NCBI GenBank assembly: GCA_002898915.1 | Contig: BEHO01000098.1 | Span: 1-5,535 of the forward strand | DNA: 5,535 nt | Direction: 5' to 3' | Source of the DNA: a bacterium HR12 | GTDB lineage: Bacteria > Actinomycetota > UBA4738 > HRBIN12 | In this document: positions 1-5,528 of the stretch, piece by piece | How the letters are laid out: each line of letters starts with the position of its first letter | How positions within the stretch are numbered: the stretch's first letter is position 1 | The notes under the pieces: generated by a model | The model's input: only the letters and a program-made list of their open reading frames with translations | The model's database searches: none | Told to the model about the DNA's origin: nothing | Translations under genes and position numbers: made by a program

Positions 1-607
1 TGGGGAGATCTGGGCCTACGTCCGCCGCGGGGCCTACGCCGGGTTCGTGGTCACGGGCCTCGGGGTCCGGCCGGGGTTCGTCCTCGACCAGATCGAGATC
101 GCGCTGCTCTGGGCGGAGGAGGCCCGCGCCCGACGCGAGGGGCTGCGCGCCGAGCCCACGTCGGGCCCGGCCGCGGTGCCCGTGGGCAAGCCGAGGACGC
201 CGCTCCACCCGGAGCCCCGCCCGGAGCCCCCGCTCGTGATCCGTTCCGAGACGCCGTCGGCGCCTCCCCGCGAGGCCGCCCCCGTCGCGCCCCCCGTCGC
301 GCAGCCCGTCCGGTCCTCCGAGGCCGGGATCTCGGCCGCCGGCCCCGAGGGCGGCACCGCCGCCGCGCCCCGCCCGGACGGGGCGGGAGCGGGCGAGCCC
401 CCATCCGGGGACGCCGGCCCGGCGCCGGAGGGTGGCCCGGCGCCGGAGGGGGCGGAGGGGCCGACGGAGCCCGAGCGCACCCCCGCCGCGACCGCCTGGG
501 CCAGCTCCTCGGAGGAGCCGGGTGAGGACGAGGAGATCGATCGCTTCTCCCTCGCGCGCGAGTTCTCCCAGCTGCTTCAGGAGCGCGACGAGGGTGCCGA
601 TGGTTAG
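1..607 (+). CDS. Unrecognised protein, C-terminal part only (5' end outside window)
   Basis: The reading frame is open from the window edge (codons begin at base 2) to a TAG at 605-607, giving 201 visible residues; the start codon lies upstream, so internal GTG/ATG codons should not be taken as the start. Third codon positions are almost all G/C, which supports this frame over the antisense frames. The first 50 or so residues look folded: a Trp/Tyr/Val/Leu-rich stretch followed by an Arg/Glu-rich helix. Then come about 115 residues of Pro/Ala/Gly/Glu-rich low-complexity sequence, including a doubled G-P-A-P-E-G unit. The end is acidic (E-D-E-E-I-D) followed by an amphipathic-looking helix containing F-S-L-A-R-E-F-S-Q-L-L-Q. 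No family is recognised. It ends 30 bases before pilB on the same strand, so an operon link is likely. A tethered regulator or accessory pilus protein would fit the architecture, but this is speculation. Confidence 0.7.
   Translation, partial: GEIWAYVRRGAYAGFVVTGLGVRPGFVLDQIEIALLWAEEARARREGLRAEPTSGPAAVPVGKPRTPLHPEPRPEPPLVIRSETPSAPPREAAPVAPPVAQPVRSSEAGISAAGPEGGTAAAPRPDGAGAGEPPSGDAGPAPEGGPAPEGAEGPTEPERTPAATAWASSSEEPGEDEEIDRFSLAREFSQLLQERDEGADG
416..451 (+). repeat. Tandem 18-base repeat, two units
   Basis: Two adjacent 18-base units (416-433 and 434-451) share their first 17 bases, ggcccggcgccggaggg, and differ only at the last base. In frame they encode G-P-A-P-E-G twice, inside the Pro/Ala/Glu-rich linker of the upstream gene. 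The repeat is probably a slippage duplication in a low-complexity segment, and its copy number may vary between strains. Confidence 0.75.
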
Positions 608-637
608 GCCGACCCGGACCGAAGGGCGTAGCTCGCC

Positions 638-2326
638 ATGGTGATGGCCAGGCGCAAGACGAAGCAGCTCGGGCAGATCCTGCTCGAGCAGGGGCTCCTC
701 ACCCCGGAGCAGCTCGAGCACGCCCTCGAGGAGCATCGCCGGACCCCGCGGTCCCTCGGCCGGACCCTCATCGACCTCGGGTACATCAAGGAGCGGGACC
801 TCGTCCGAGCCCTGGCCGAGCAGGTCGGGCTGGAGTTCGTGGACCTCTCGGAGACGAAGATCGATCCCGTGGTGGCCTCGCTCCTGCCCGAGCCCCTGTG
901 CCGCCGTTACCGGGCGCTGCCGATCGGGGAGCGCGACGGGAAGCTCCTCGTGGCGATGTCCGATCCCGCCAACGTCTACGCCCTGGACGACATCCGGACC
1001 CTGACCGGGCGGGACGTCCAGCCCGTGGTGGCGACGGCGAAGGACATCGAGCAGGCCATCCAGAAGTTCTCCGCCATGGGGGAGCAGGTCGAGGCCCTCG
1101 CGTCGGAGGCCGCCGAGAAGCTGGAGGCCGAGAGCGACCTGACGGAGGTCGAGGCGGCCGTCGAGGACGCCCCGATCGTGAAGCTCGTGAACGCCATCAT
1201 GACCCAGGCCGTCGCCGACCGCGCCTCCGACGTCCACATCGAGCCGACGGAGAAGGACGTGCGGATCCGCTTCCGTGTGGACGGCGTCCTCCACGAGGTC
1301 ATGCACTCGCCGAAGAACATCCAGAACGGCCTCATCAGCCGCCTCAAGGTCATGGCCGACCTGAACATCGCGGAGAAGCGGGTCCCGCAGGACGGCCGGG
1401 TGAGCATGCGGGTCTCCGGCCGGCAGCTCGACCTCCGGCTCGCGACCCTGCCCACCGTCTACGGCGAGAAGGTCGTGATCCGCATCCTGGACAAGTCCAA
1501 CGCCCTCCTCCAGCTCTCGGAGCTCGGCTTCCAGGAGGAGGCCTACCGGCGGTTCGAGCGCTCCTTCCGCAAGCCCTACGGGGCGATCCTCGTGACGGGC
1601 CCCACCGGGTCCGGGAAGTCGACGACCCTGTACGCCACGCTGAACATCGTCAACAGTCCCGACCGGAACATCATCACGGTCGAGGACCCGGTGGAGTACC
1701 GCCTGCCGGGCGTGAACCAGATCCAGATCAACCCCAAGGCCGGGCTCACGTTCGCCTCGGCCCTCCGCTCGATCCTGCGGGCGGACCCCGACATCATCCT
1801 GATCGGTGAGATCCGGGACCGCGAGACCGCGATGATCGCCGTCGAGTCCGCCCTTACCGGCCACCTCGTGCTCTCCTCCCTGCACACGAACGACGCCCCG
1901 AGCGCGATCACGCGCCTCACCGAGATGGGGGTGGAGACCTTCCTCGTGGCCTCCGCCATCGACTGCGTGGTCGCCCAGCGCCTCGCCCGACGGCTCTGCG
2001 ACCGGTGCAAGGAACCGTACGTCCCCGATCCGCAGGAGCTCCGGGAGGCCGGGTTCACCGAGGAGCAGATGGAGCGGATCCACCAGCTCTACCGCCCGGT
2101 GGGGTGCGAGGCCTGCTCCCGGACCGGCTACCGGGGACGCTTCGGCCTGTACGAGGTCATGCCGATGTCCGAGGAGATCGAGCGGCTGACCGTGGAGCGC
2201 GCGTCGTCCGAGGCGATCCGGGCGGTGGCGCTCGAGCAGGGGATGATCGACCTGCGCGCCGACGGCCTGATGAAGGCGATGCAGGGACTCACGTCCATCG
2301 AGGAGATCGCGAGGGTGGTGAAGTGA
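638..2326 (+). CDS. pilB: PilB, type IV pilus extension ATPase with N-terminal MshEN domain
   Basis: A 562-residue GspE/PilB-family hexameric ATPase of the cytoplasm that drives pilin polymerisation at the PilC platform. Residues 10-70 carry the paired 24-residue LGxxLxxxGxxxxxxLxxxLxxQ motifs of an MshEN domain (10-33 and 39-62), a fold that binds c-di-GMP in several PilB/MshE proteins; the domain runs to about residue 145. After an acidic linker comes the T2SSE domain: S-D-V-H-I-E-P at 197-203, Asp box T-V-E-D-P-V-E at 347-353, Walker A G-P-T-G-S-G-K-S-T at 321-329 (Lys327), Walker B D-I-I-L-I-G-E at 385-391 (Glu391), His box around T-G-H-L at 407-410 with H-T-N-D at 416-419. The zinc-binding tetracysteine of PilB/GspE is present (C454, C457, C490, C493), separating it from PilT. 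The start is ATG 638, with a modest gaaggg 11 bases upstream; ATG 644 is an alternative. The stop overlaps pilT. First-motif positions 10 and 33 are Gln and His instead of the usual Arg and Gln. Confidence 0.96.
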   Translation: MVMARRKTKQLGQILLEQGLLTPEQLEHALEEHRRTPRSLGRTLIDLGYIKERDLVRALAEQVGLEFVDLSETKIDPVVASLLPEPLCRRYRALPIGERDGKLLVAMSDPANVYALDDIRTLTGRDVQPVVATAKDIEQAIQKFSAMGEQVEALASEAAEKLEAESDLTEVEAAVEDAPIVKLVNAIMTQAVADRASDVHIEPTEKDVRIRFRVDGVLHEVMHSPKNIQNGLISRLKVMADLNIAEKRVPQDGRVSMRVSGRQLDLRLATLPTVYGEKVVIRILDKSNALLQLSELGFQEEAYRRFERSFRKPYGAILVTGPTGSGKSTTLYATLNIVNSPDRNIITVEDPVEYRLPGVNQIQINPKAGLTFASALRSILRADPDIILIGEIRDRETAMIAVESALTGHLVLSSLHTNDAPSAITRLTEMGVETFLVASAIDCVVAQRLARRLCDRCKEPYVPDPQELREAGFTEEQMERIHQLYRPVGCEACSRTGYRGRFGLYEVMPMSEEIERLTVERASSEAIRAVALEQGMIDLRADGLMKAMQGLTSIEEIARVVK

Positions 2327-3495
2327 TGATGAGCATCGCAGCGCCGGACGAGCAGGAGGTGGCGATCCCGATCCCCGAGCTCCTCGAGGTCGTCCTGGAG
2401 CGAGGAGCGTCGGACCTGCACCTCACGGCGGGTGCTCCGCCGACGATCCGTCTCCACGGCGACCTCGTCAGGCTGGACGAGTACCCCGTGATGACCCCGA
2501 AGGGCCTCCAGGGGATGATCTACGCGATCCTGCCGCAGCGGATGCGGGAGCGCCTGGAGCAGGAGCTCGAGCTCGACATGAGCTACTCGCTCCCCGGGAA
2601 GGCCCGGTTCCGCGTCAACGTGTACTTCCAGCGGGACTCGATCGGGGCGGCGTTCCGACTGATCCCCTACGAGATCAAGACCATCGAGGAGCTCGGGCTG
2701 CCGAGCGTGGTGGCGGACCTGGCCCGCTACCCCCGCGGGTTCGTGGTCGTGACGGGGCCCACCGGGTCCGGGAAGTCGACGACCCTCGCCGCCATGGTGG
2801 ACATCGTGAACCGCGAGCGCCGCGCCCACATCATGACGGTGGAGGACCCCATCGAGTTCCTCCACAAGCACCAGAACTGCATCGTGAACCAGCGGGAGGT
2901 CGGCGCCGACACGCACAGCTTCGCCGCCGCCCTCAAGCACGTCCTGCGCCAGGACCCGGACGTGATCCTCGTGGGCGAGATGCGGGACCTGGAGACGATC
3001 TCCACGGCCATCACGGCGGCCGAGACGGGGCACCTGGTCTTCGCCACCCTGCACACGCAGGACGCCCCGCAGACGATCGACCGCATCATCGACGTCTTCC
3101 CGCCGCACCAGCAGCAGCAGGTCCGGGTGCAGCTCGCCACGACACTCCAGGGCGTCGTGACCCAGCAGCTGCTCCAGACGGCGGACGGTCGGGGGCGGGT
3201 GGTGGCGGTCGAGGTCCTCGTGTGCACCCCCGCCGTCCGGAACCTGATCCGCGAGGGCAAGACCCACCAGATCTACTCGATCATGCAGGCCGGCGGCCGG
3301 TTCGGGATGCAGACGATGGACCAGGCCCTCGCCAACCTGGTGAAGGCGGGCAAGATCACCCAGCAGCTCGCGTACGAGCGCTGCCACGATCCCGAGGAGC
3401 TGAACCGGCTGATCGGCGGGGCGAGCGCCGGCTACCAGGCCGGCGCCGGGGCCGCGGCGGCCGTCGGGCTGTCCGTCGGCGGGTACCAGTACTGA
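2326..3495 (+). CDS. pilT: PilT, type IV pilus retraction ATPase
   Basis: A 389-residue PilT-family ATPase that depolymerises the pilus, powering twitching and DNA uptake in organisms that use it. Residues visible: N-terminal A-S-D-L-H-L near 28-33, Walker A G-P-T-G-S-G-K-S-T at 144-152 (Lys150), Asp box T-V-E-D-P-I-E at 171-177, Walker B D-V-I-L-V-G-E at 212-218 (Glu218), His box T-G-H-L with His236 and the H-T-Q-D that follows. The motif A-V-R-N-L-I-R-E-G-K at 303-312 corresponds to the A-I-R-N-L-I-R-E signature of PilT that is needed for retraction. There is no MshEN domain and no tetracysteine, which rules out PilB. ATG 2326 overlaps the pilB TGA by one base (TGATG), implying translational coupling; the next codon, ATG 2329, is an equally plausible start. 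The frame stays open upstream to 2005, but that part only shadows pilB. Residues 364-389 form a Gly/Ala-rich tail ending Y-Q-Y, beyond the usual family end. Confidence 0.96.
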   Translation: MMSIAAPDEQEVAIPIPELLEVVLERGASDLHLTAGAPPTIRLHGDLVRLDEYPVMTPKGLQGMIYAILPQRMRERLEQELELDMSYSLPGKARFRVNVYFQRDSIGAAFRLIPYEIKTIEELGLPSVVADLARYPRGFVVVTGPTGSGKSTTLAAMVDIVNRERRAHIMTVEDPIEFLHKHQNCIVNQREVGADTHSFAAALKHVLRQDPDVILVGEMRDLETISTAITAAETGHLVFATLHTQDAPQTIDRIIDVFPPHQQQQVRVQLATTLQGVVTQQLLQTADGRGRVVAVEVLVCTPAVRNLIREGKTHQIYSIMQAGGRFGMQTMDQALANLVKAGKITQQLAYERCHDPEELNRLIGGASAGYQAGAGAAAAVGLSVGGYQY

Positions 3496-3515
3496 GGCCG
3501 AGGAGCGCGAGCGCC

Positions 3516-4727
3516 ATGCCGACCACGTTCGAGTACAAGGTCCGGGACCGCTCGGGGAACCTGGTCACGGGGCAGCTGATCGGGGACAGCGAGCTCCTCG
3601 TCCTCCAGAAGCTCCGCGAGCAGGGCCTGACCCCCATCGAGGTCCGGAAGGCGAACGCCGGGATCCGGATGGAGATCAACCTCCGCCCGGGCCGGGTGAA
3701 GCTGAAGGACCTGGCGGTCTTCTGCCGCCAGTTCGCCACCATGGTGAACTCGGGCCTGCCGATCCTGCGGGCGCTCTCGATCCTGGCCGAGCAGACGGCG
3801 AGCAAGGAGCTGGCGAAGATCCTGGTGCAGGTCCGGACCGACGTCGAGCAGGGCTCCTCCCTCTCGGGGGCGCTGGCCAAGCACCCCAAGGCCTTCAACG
3901 ACCTGTTCGTCGCGATGATCCGGGCCGGGGAGACCGGGGGCGTGCTGGACGACGTCCTCCTCGACGTCGCCGAGACGATCGAGAACGAGGTCGAGCTGCG
4001 CCGGAAGATCAAGTCGGCGATGACCTACCCGGTCGTGGTCGTGATCCTCGTCGTGCTGATCATGGCGGCCATGCTCCTCTTCATCGTGCCGCAGTTCGAG
4101 ACGATCTACGCCAGCCTGAACAGCCCGCTGCCCCTGCCGACGCGGATGCTCCTCGGCGCCTCGCGGCTCGTCCGCACGTACTGGTGGCTCGTGCTCCTCG
4201 GGGCGATCGGCGGTCGGTACGCGTTCCGCCGCTACAAGCGGACGCCGGCCGGTCGGGCCCAGGTGGACGCGCTGAAGCTGCGGGTCCCCGTCTTCGGTCC
4301 GCTGTTCCACAAGGTGGCCCTGGCCCGGTTCTCGAGCACCTTCGGGATGCTGCTGAAGTCCGGCGTCCCCATCCTCCAGGCGATGGAGATCGTGAAGGAG
4401 ACGGTGAACAACCAGGTCATCGCCCGGGCCGTGGAGGACGTGAAGGGGAGCGTGCGCGAGGGCGAGTCGATCGCCAAGCCCCTCGCCAAGCACGCCGTGT
4501 TCCCCCCCATGGTGGTGCAGATGCTCTCGGTGGGGGAGGAGACCGGCGCCGTCGACACGATGCTCGAGAAGGTCGCCCAGTTCTACAACTCGGAGGTGGA
4601 GGCGACGGTGGACGCCCTCACCTCCCTCATCGAGCCGCTGCTGATCGCGGTCATCGGCGGGGCGGTCGGCGCCGCCGTCATCGCCCTCTACATGCCGATG
4701 TTCAACATCATCAACCTGATCCAGTAG
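3516..4727 (+). CDS. pilC: PilC, type IV pilus inner-membrane platform protein
   Basis: A 403-residue GspF/PilC-family integral membrane protein, the platform on which PilB and PilT act. Two T2SSF repeats are visible. The first begins near F69 (F-C-R-Q-F) with S-G-L-P-I-L and a G-E-T-G-G loop. The second begins near F272 with S-G-V-P-I-L and G-E-E-T-G. Three hydrophobic segments lie at about 173-193 (Val/Ile/Leu-rich, after M-T-Y-P), 222-240 (starting Y-W-W-L) and 375-396 (within the closing L-I-E-P-L-L to Y-M-P-M-F part), matching the family's topology and length. The N-terminal 65 residues (F-E-Y-K-V-R-D-R-S-G) match the usual PilC cytoplasmic start. ATG 3516 is preceded by aggag at 3501-3505, 10 bases away, and follows the pilT stop by 20 bases. 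The open frame before 3516 is a pilT shadow. Confidence 0.95.
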   Translation: MPTTFEYKVRDRSGNLVTGQLIGDSELLVLQKLREQGLTPIEVRKANAGIRMEINLRPGRVKLKDLAVFCRQFATMVNSGLPILRALSILAEQTASKELAKILVQVRTDVEQGSSLSGALAKHPKAFNDLFVAMIRAGETGGVLDDVLLDVAETIENEVELRRKIKSAMTYPVVVVILVVLIMAAMLLFIVPQFETIYASLNSPLPLPTRMLLGASRLVRTYWWLVLLGAIGGRYAFRRYKRTPAGRAQVDALKLRVPVFGPLFHKVALARFSSTFGMLLKSGVPILQAMEIVKETVNNQVIARAVEDVKGSVREGESIAKPLAKHAVFPPMVVQMLSVGEETGAVDTMLEKVAQFYNSEVEATVDALTSLIEPLLIAVIGGAVGAAVIALYMPMFNIINLIQ

Positions 4728-4805
4728 CGACGACGAGCACGTTCCTCTGGACCGGCGCGGTCGCTGGTGGTTCGCATGGCATCGCCTGACGGCCGAACCT
4801 CGGCA

Positions 4806-4823
4806 CGGGCCGAAGTTGGCCCG
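4806..4823 (+). other. Stem-loop 79 bases after pilC stop (possible U-less terminator or processing site)
   Basis: Arms cgggcc (4806-4811) and ggcccg (4818-4823) pair perfectly around the loop gaagtt, and a G-T pair can close it to aagt. No T-run follows, so it is not a classic intrinsic terminator. It could end or stabilise the pilBTC transcript, or be chance in GC-rich DNA. Confidence 0.3.
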
Positions 4824-4901
4824 GACCCGCCGGCCGGGCGCGGCTCCCGCGGGTGACTACCCCGAACGGATCATCCGCGCCGGCGCCGGTCCTGGAGGAG
4901 T

Positions 4902-4928
4902 TAAGGAACGAGCCGCGGCGGCCGATGC
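4902..4928 (+). promoter_or_regulatory. Candidate FliA/SigD/WhiG-type (sigma-28 family) promoter for pilA
   Basis: TAAG at 4902-4905 is followed after exactly 15 bases by GCCGATGC at 4921-4928. The family consensus is TAAA-N15-GCCGATAA, so 3 of 4 and 6 of 8 positions match with ideal spacing. Transcription would start about 6-8 bases downstream (near 4934-4936), giving a leader of roughly 50 bases that begins with the stem-loop at 4936. It lies directly upstream of the pilin gene, a type of target known for WhiG in Rubrobacter. The call rests on motif match and position only. Confidence 0.5.
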
Positions 4929-4935
4929 AGCAAGA

Positions 4936-4960
4936 GGCGCGCGCCACGGGGGCGCGTGCT
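4936..4960 (+). promoter_or_regulatory. Strong leader stem-loop at the 5' end of the predicted pilA mRNA
   Basis: Arm ggcgcgcgcc (4936-4945) pairs with ggcgcgtgct (4951-4960) around the loop acggg, giving ten base pairs of which two are G-U. It stops 7 bases before the Shine-Dalgarno and no T-run follows, so it is not a terminator. The likely role is stabilising the 5' end of an abundant pilin mRNA, either as the transcript start or after processing; a control role is also possible. Confidence 0.5.
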
Positions 4961-4967
4961 CGAGTGG

Positions 4968-4977
4968 AAGGAGGAGG
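4968..4977 (+). promoter_or_regulatory. Strong Shine-Dalgarno of pilA, fixes the start at 4984
   Basis: The sequence aaggaggagg contains a full AAGGAGG (4968-4974) that ends 9 bases before ATG 4984. It is the best ribosome-binding site in the window and chooses this ATG over the in-frame TTG at 4816, giving a prepilin with a normal 14-residue leader. Confidence 0.85.
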
Positions 4978-4983
4978 TGCTCC

Positions 4984-5469
4984 ATGCTCCAGCGTTTGTG
5001 GGAGCGCCGGAGGGACGACGAGGGCTTCACCCTCATCGAGCTGATGGTGGTCGTCCTGATCATCGGCATCCTGATCGCCATCGCGCTGCCGACGTTCCTC
5101 GGCGCCCGCCAGCGGGCCCAGGACCGGGGGGCCCAGTCGGACCTGCGGAACGCGATGGCCGCCGCGAAGACGTACTTCACGGACGGCGACACGTACAACG
5201 GGTTCAGCGACACGGAGGGTGAAACCATTGAGCCCTCCCTGAACTGGGTGCCCCTGGCCGACCCGGCCGTCGGCGAGGTGGCCGTCGGCGTGGTCGACGG
5301 CTCGGACACCAACACCACGGCCGACGACTCGGTCCTGATGGTGGCGGAGAGCGCGTCCGGGACCTTCTTCTGCATCGCCGACGACCCCCTGGTGGGGACG
5401 ACCTACGGGTCCGGTTCGAGCTACGGCGCCGTCGACTCCCTGGGTGAGTGCAACGATCCGAGCTGGTAA
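4984..5469 (+). CDS. pilA: PilA-like type IV prepilin (probable major pilin)
   Basis: A 161-residue class-III signal protein and the likely structural subunit of the pilus. The leader M1-G14 has Arg4 and Arg8-10 and ends D-D-E-G. Prepilin peptidase should cut G14|F15, leaving a 147-residue mature protein with N-methylated Phe1 and Glu5 for subunit docking. Mature residues 1-27 form the hydrophobic helix F-T-L-I-E-L-M-V-V-V and onward, with Gly14 and Pro22 conserved as in T4P pilins; the amphipathic part continues through A-R-Q-R-A-Q-D-R to about residue 50. The globular domain is acidic and Gly/Ser/Thr-rich. Cys130 and Cys156 of the precursor (mature 116 and 142) could form a C-terminal disulfide loop like the D-region of T4 pilins. 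A pseudopilin of GspG type is less likely given the Cys pair and the pilT neighbour. Codons at 5221-5232 include gaa and att, unusual among the G/C-ending codons. It ends in TAA, unlike the TGA/TAG of its neighbours, with a terminator 21 bases later. Confidence 0.93.
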   Translation: MLQRLWERRRDDEGFTLIELMVVVLIIGILIAIALPTFLGARQRAQDRGAQSDLRNAMAAAKTYFTDGDTYNGFSDTEGETIEPSLNWVPLADPAVGEVAVGVVDGSDTNTTADDSVLMVAESASGTFFCIADDPLVGTTYGSGSSYGAVDSLGECNDPSW

Positions 5470-5490
5470 TGTGCGACGGCTAACGCAGTC

Positions 5491-5528
5491 GGAAGTGGCG
5501 GCCAGAAGGCCGCCCCTTCCTCCTTTTC
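5491..5528 (+). terminator. Intrinsic terminator after pilA
   Basis: The inner stem ggcggcc (5497-5503) pairs with ggccgcc (5508-5514) around the tetraloop agaa. After one T-C mismatch, the outer stem ggaag (5491-5495) pairs with cttcc (5516-5520). The T-rich tract tccttttc (5521-5528) follows directly. It is 21 bases past the pilA stop, so it should close the pilin transcription unit and separate it from any further pil genes downstream. Confidence 0.88.

Larger units (their letters stand above)
4728..4983 (+). other. Non-coding pilC-pilA spacer and pilin leader
   Basis: This 256-base gap is the only long non-coding stretch in the window, in contrast with the overlapping or near-contiguous pilBTC genes. 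It is very GC-rich and full of short inverted repeats: a stem at 4806-4823, cgcgg/ccgcg at 4839-4851, gggt/accc at 4851-4862, cgga/tccg at 4867-4877, palindromes at 4877-4886 and 4912-4919, and a long stem at 4936-4960. The only AT-rich tetramer-scale patch in its second half is ttaa at 4901-4904, within a candidate promoter. Two open frames cross it (from TTG 4816 and GTG 4853), but neither has recognisable protein sequence or a ribosome-binding site. The spacer probably uncouples pilin expression from the assembly genes. Confidence 0.7.

Noticed and set aside
2005..2325. N-terminal extension of PilT upstream of 2326
   Set aside because: This frame overlaps the conserved zinc-motif end of pilB and translates to Arg/Gly/Asp-rich noise; family-like PilT sequence begins after 2326.
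2128..3387. Long antisense ORF of 419 residues opposite pilT
   Set aside because: Its sequence is the His/Asp/Arg/Leu-rich type produced by reading GC-rich coding DNA backwards, and pilT on the + strand has every family motif.
4777..4835. Sigma-54 (PilR-type) promoter in the spacer
   Set aside because: tggcat at 4777 and ttggcc at 4816 resemble the -24 element, but neither has a GC-containing TTGC-like -12 element at the right spacing.
4728..4983. c-di-GMP riboswitch (GEMM) upstream of the pilin gene
   Set aside because: Such riboswitches occur near pilins, so I looked for the conserved GCAAA-type core and the paired P1a/P1b hairpins. No GCAAA appears in the spacer and the layout does not fit. 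A covariance-model search would settle it.
4816..4983. Longer pilin N-terminus from the in-frame TTG at 4816
   Set aside because: It would put 56 extra Arg/Ala/Gly-rich residues before an otherwise normal 14-residue leader and ignores the strong Shine-Dalgarno at 4968 for ATG 4984.
4973..4983. Shine-Dalgarno-hiding mini-hairpin ggag-gtg-ctcc just before the pilin ATG
   Set aside because: Only four pairs with a three-base loop, and the better AAGGAGG core is largely outside it; too weak to call regulatory without structure data.
4853..5044. Small ORF of 63 residues starting GTG in the pilC-pilA spacer
   Set aside because: There is no ribosome-binding site, the composition is low-complexity, and it runs into the pilin gene out of frame; its second half is clearly a pilin shadow.
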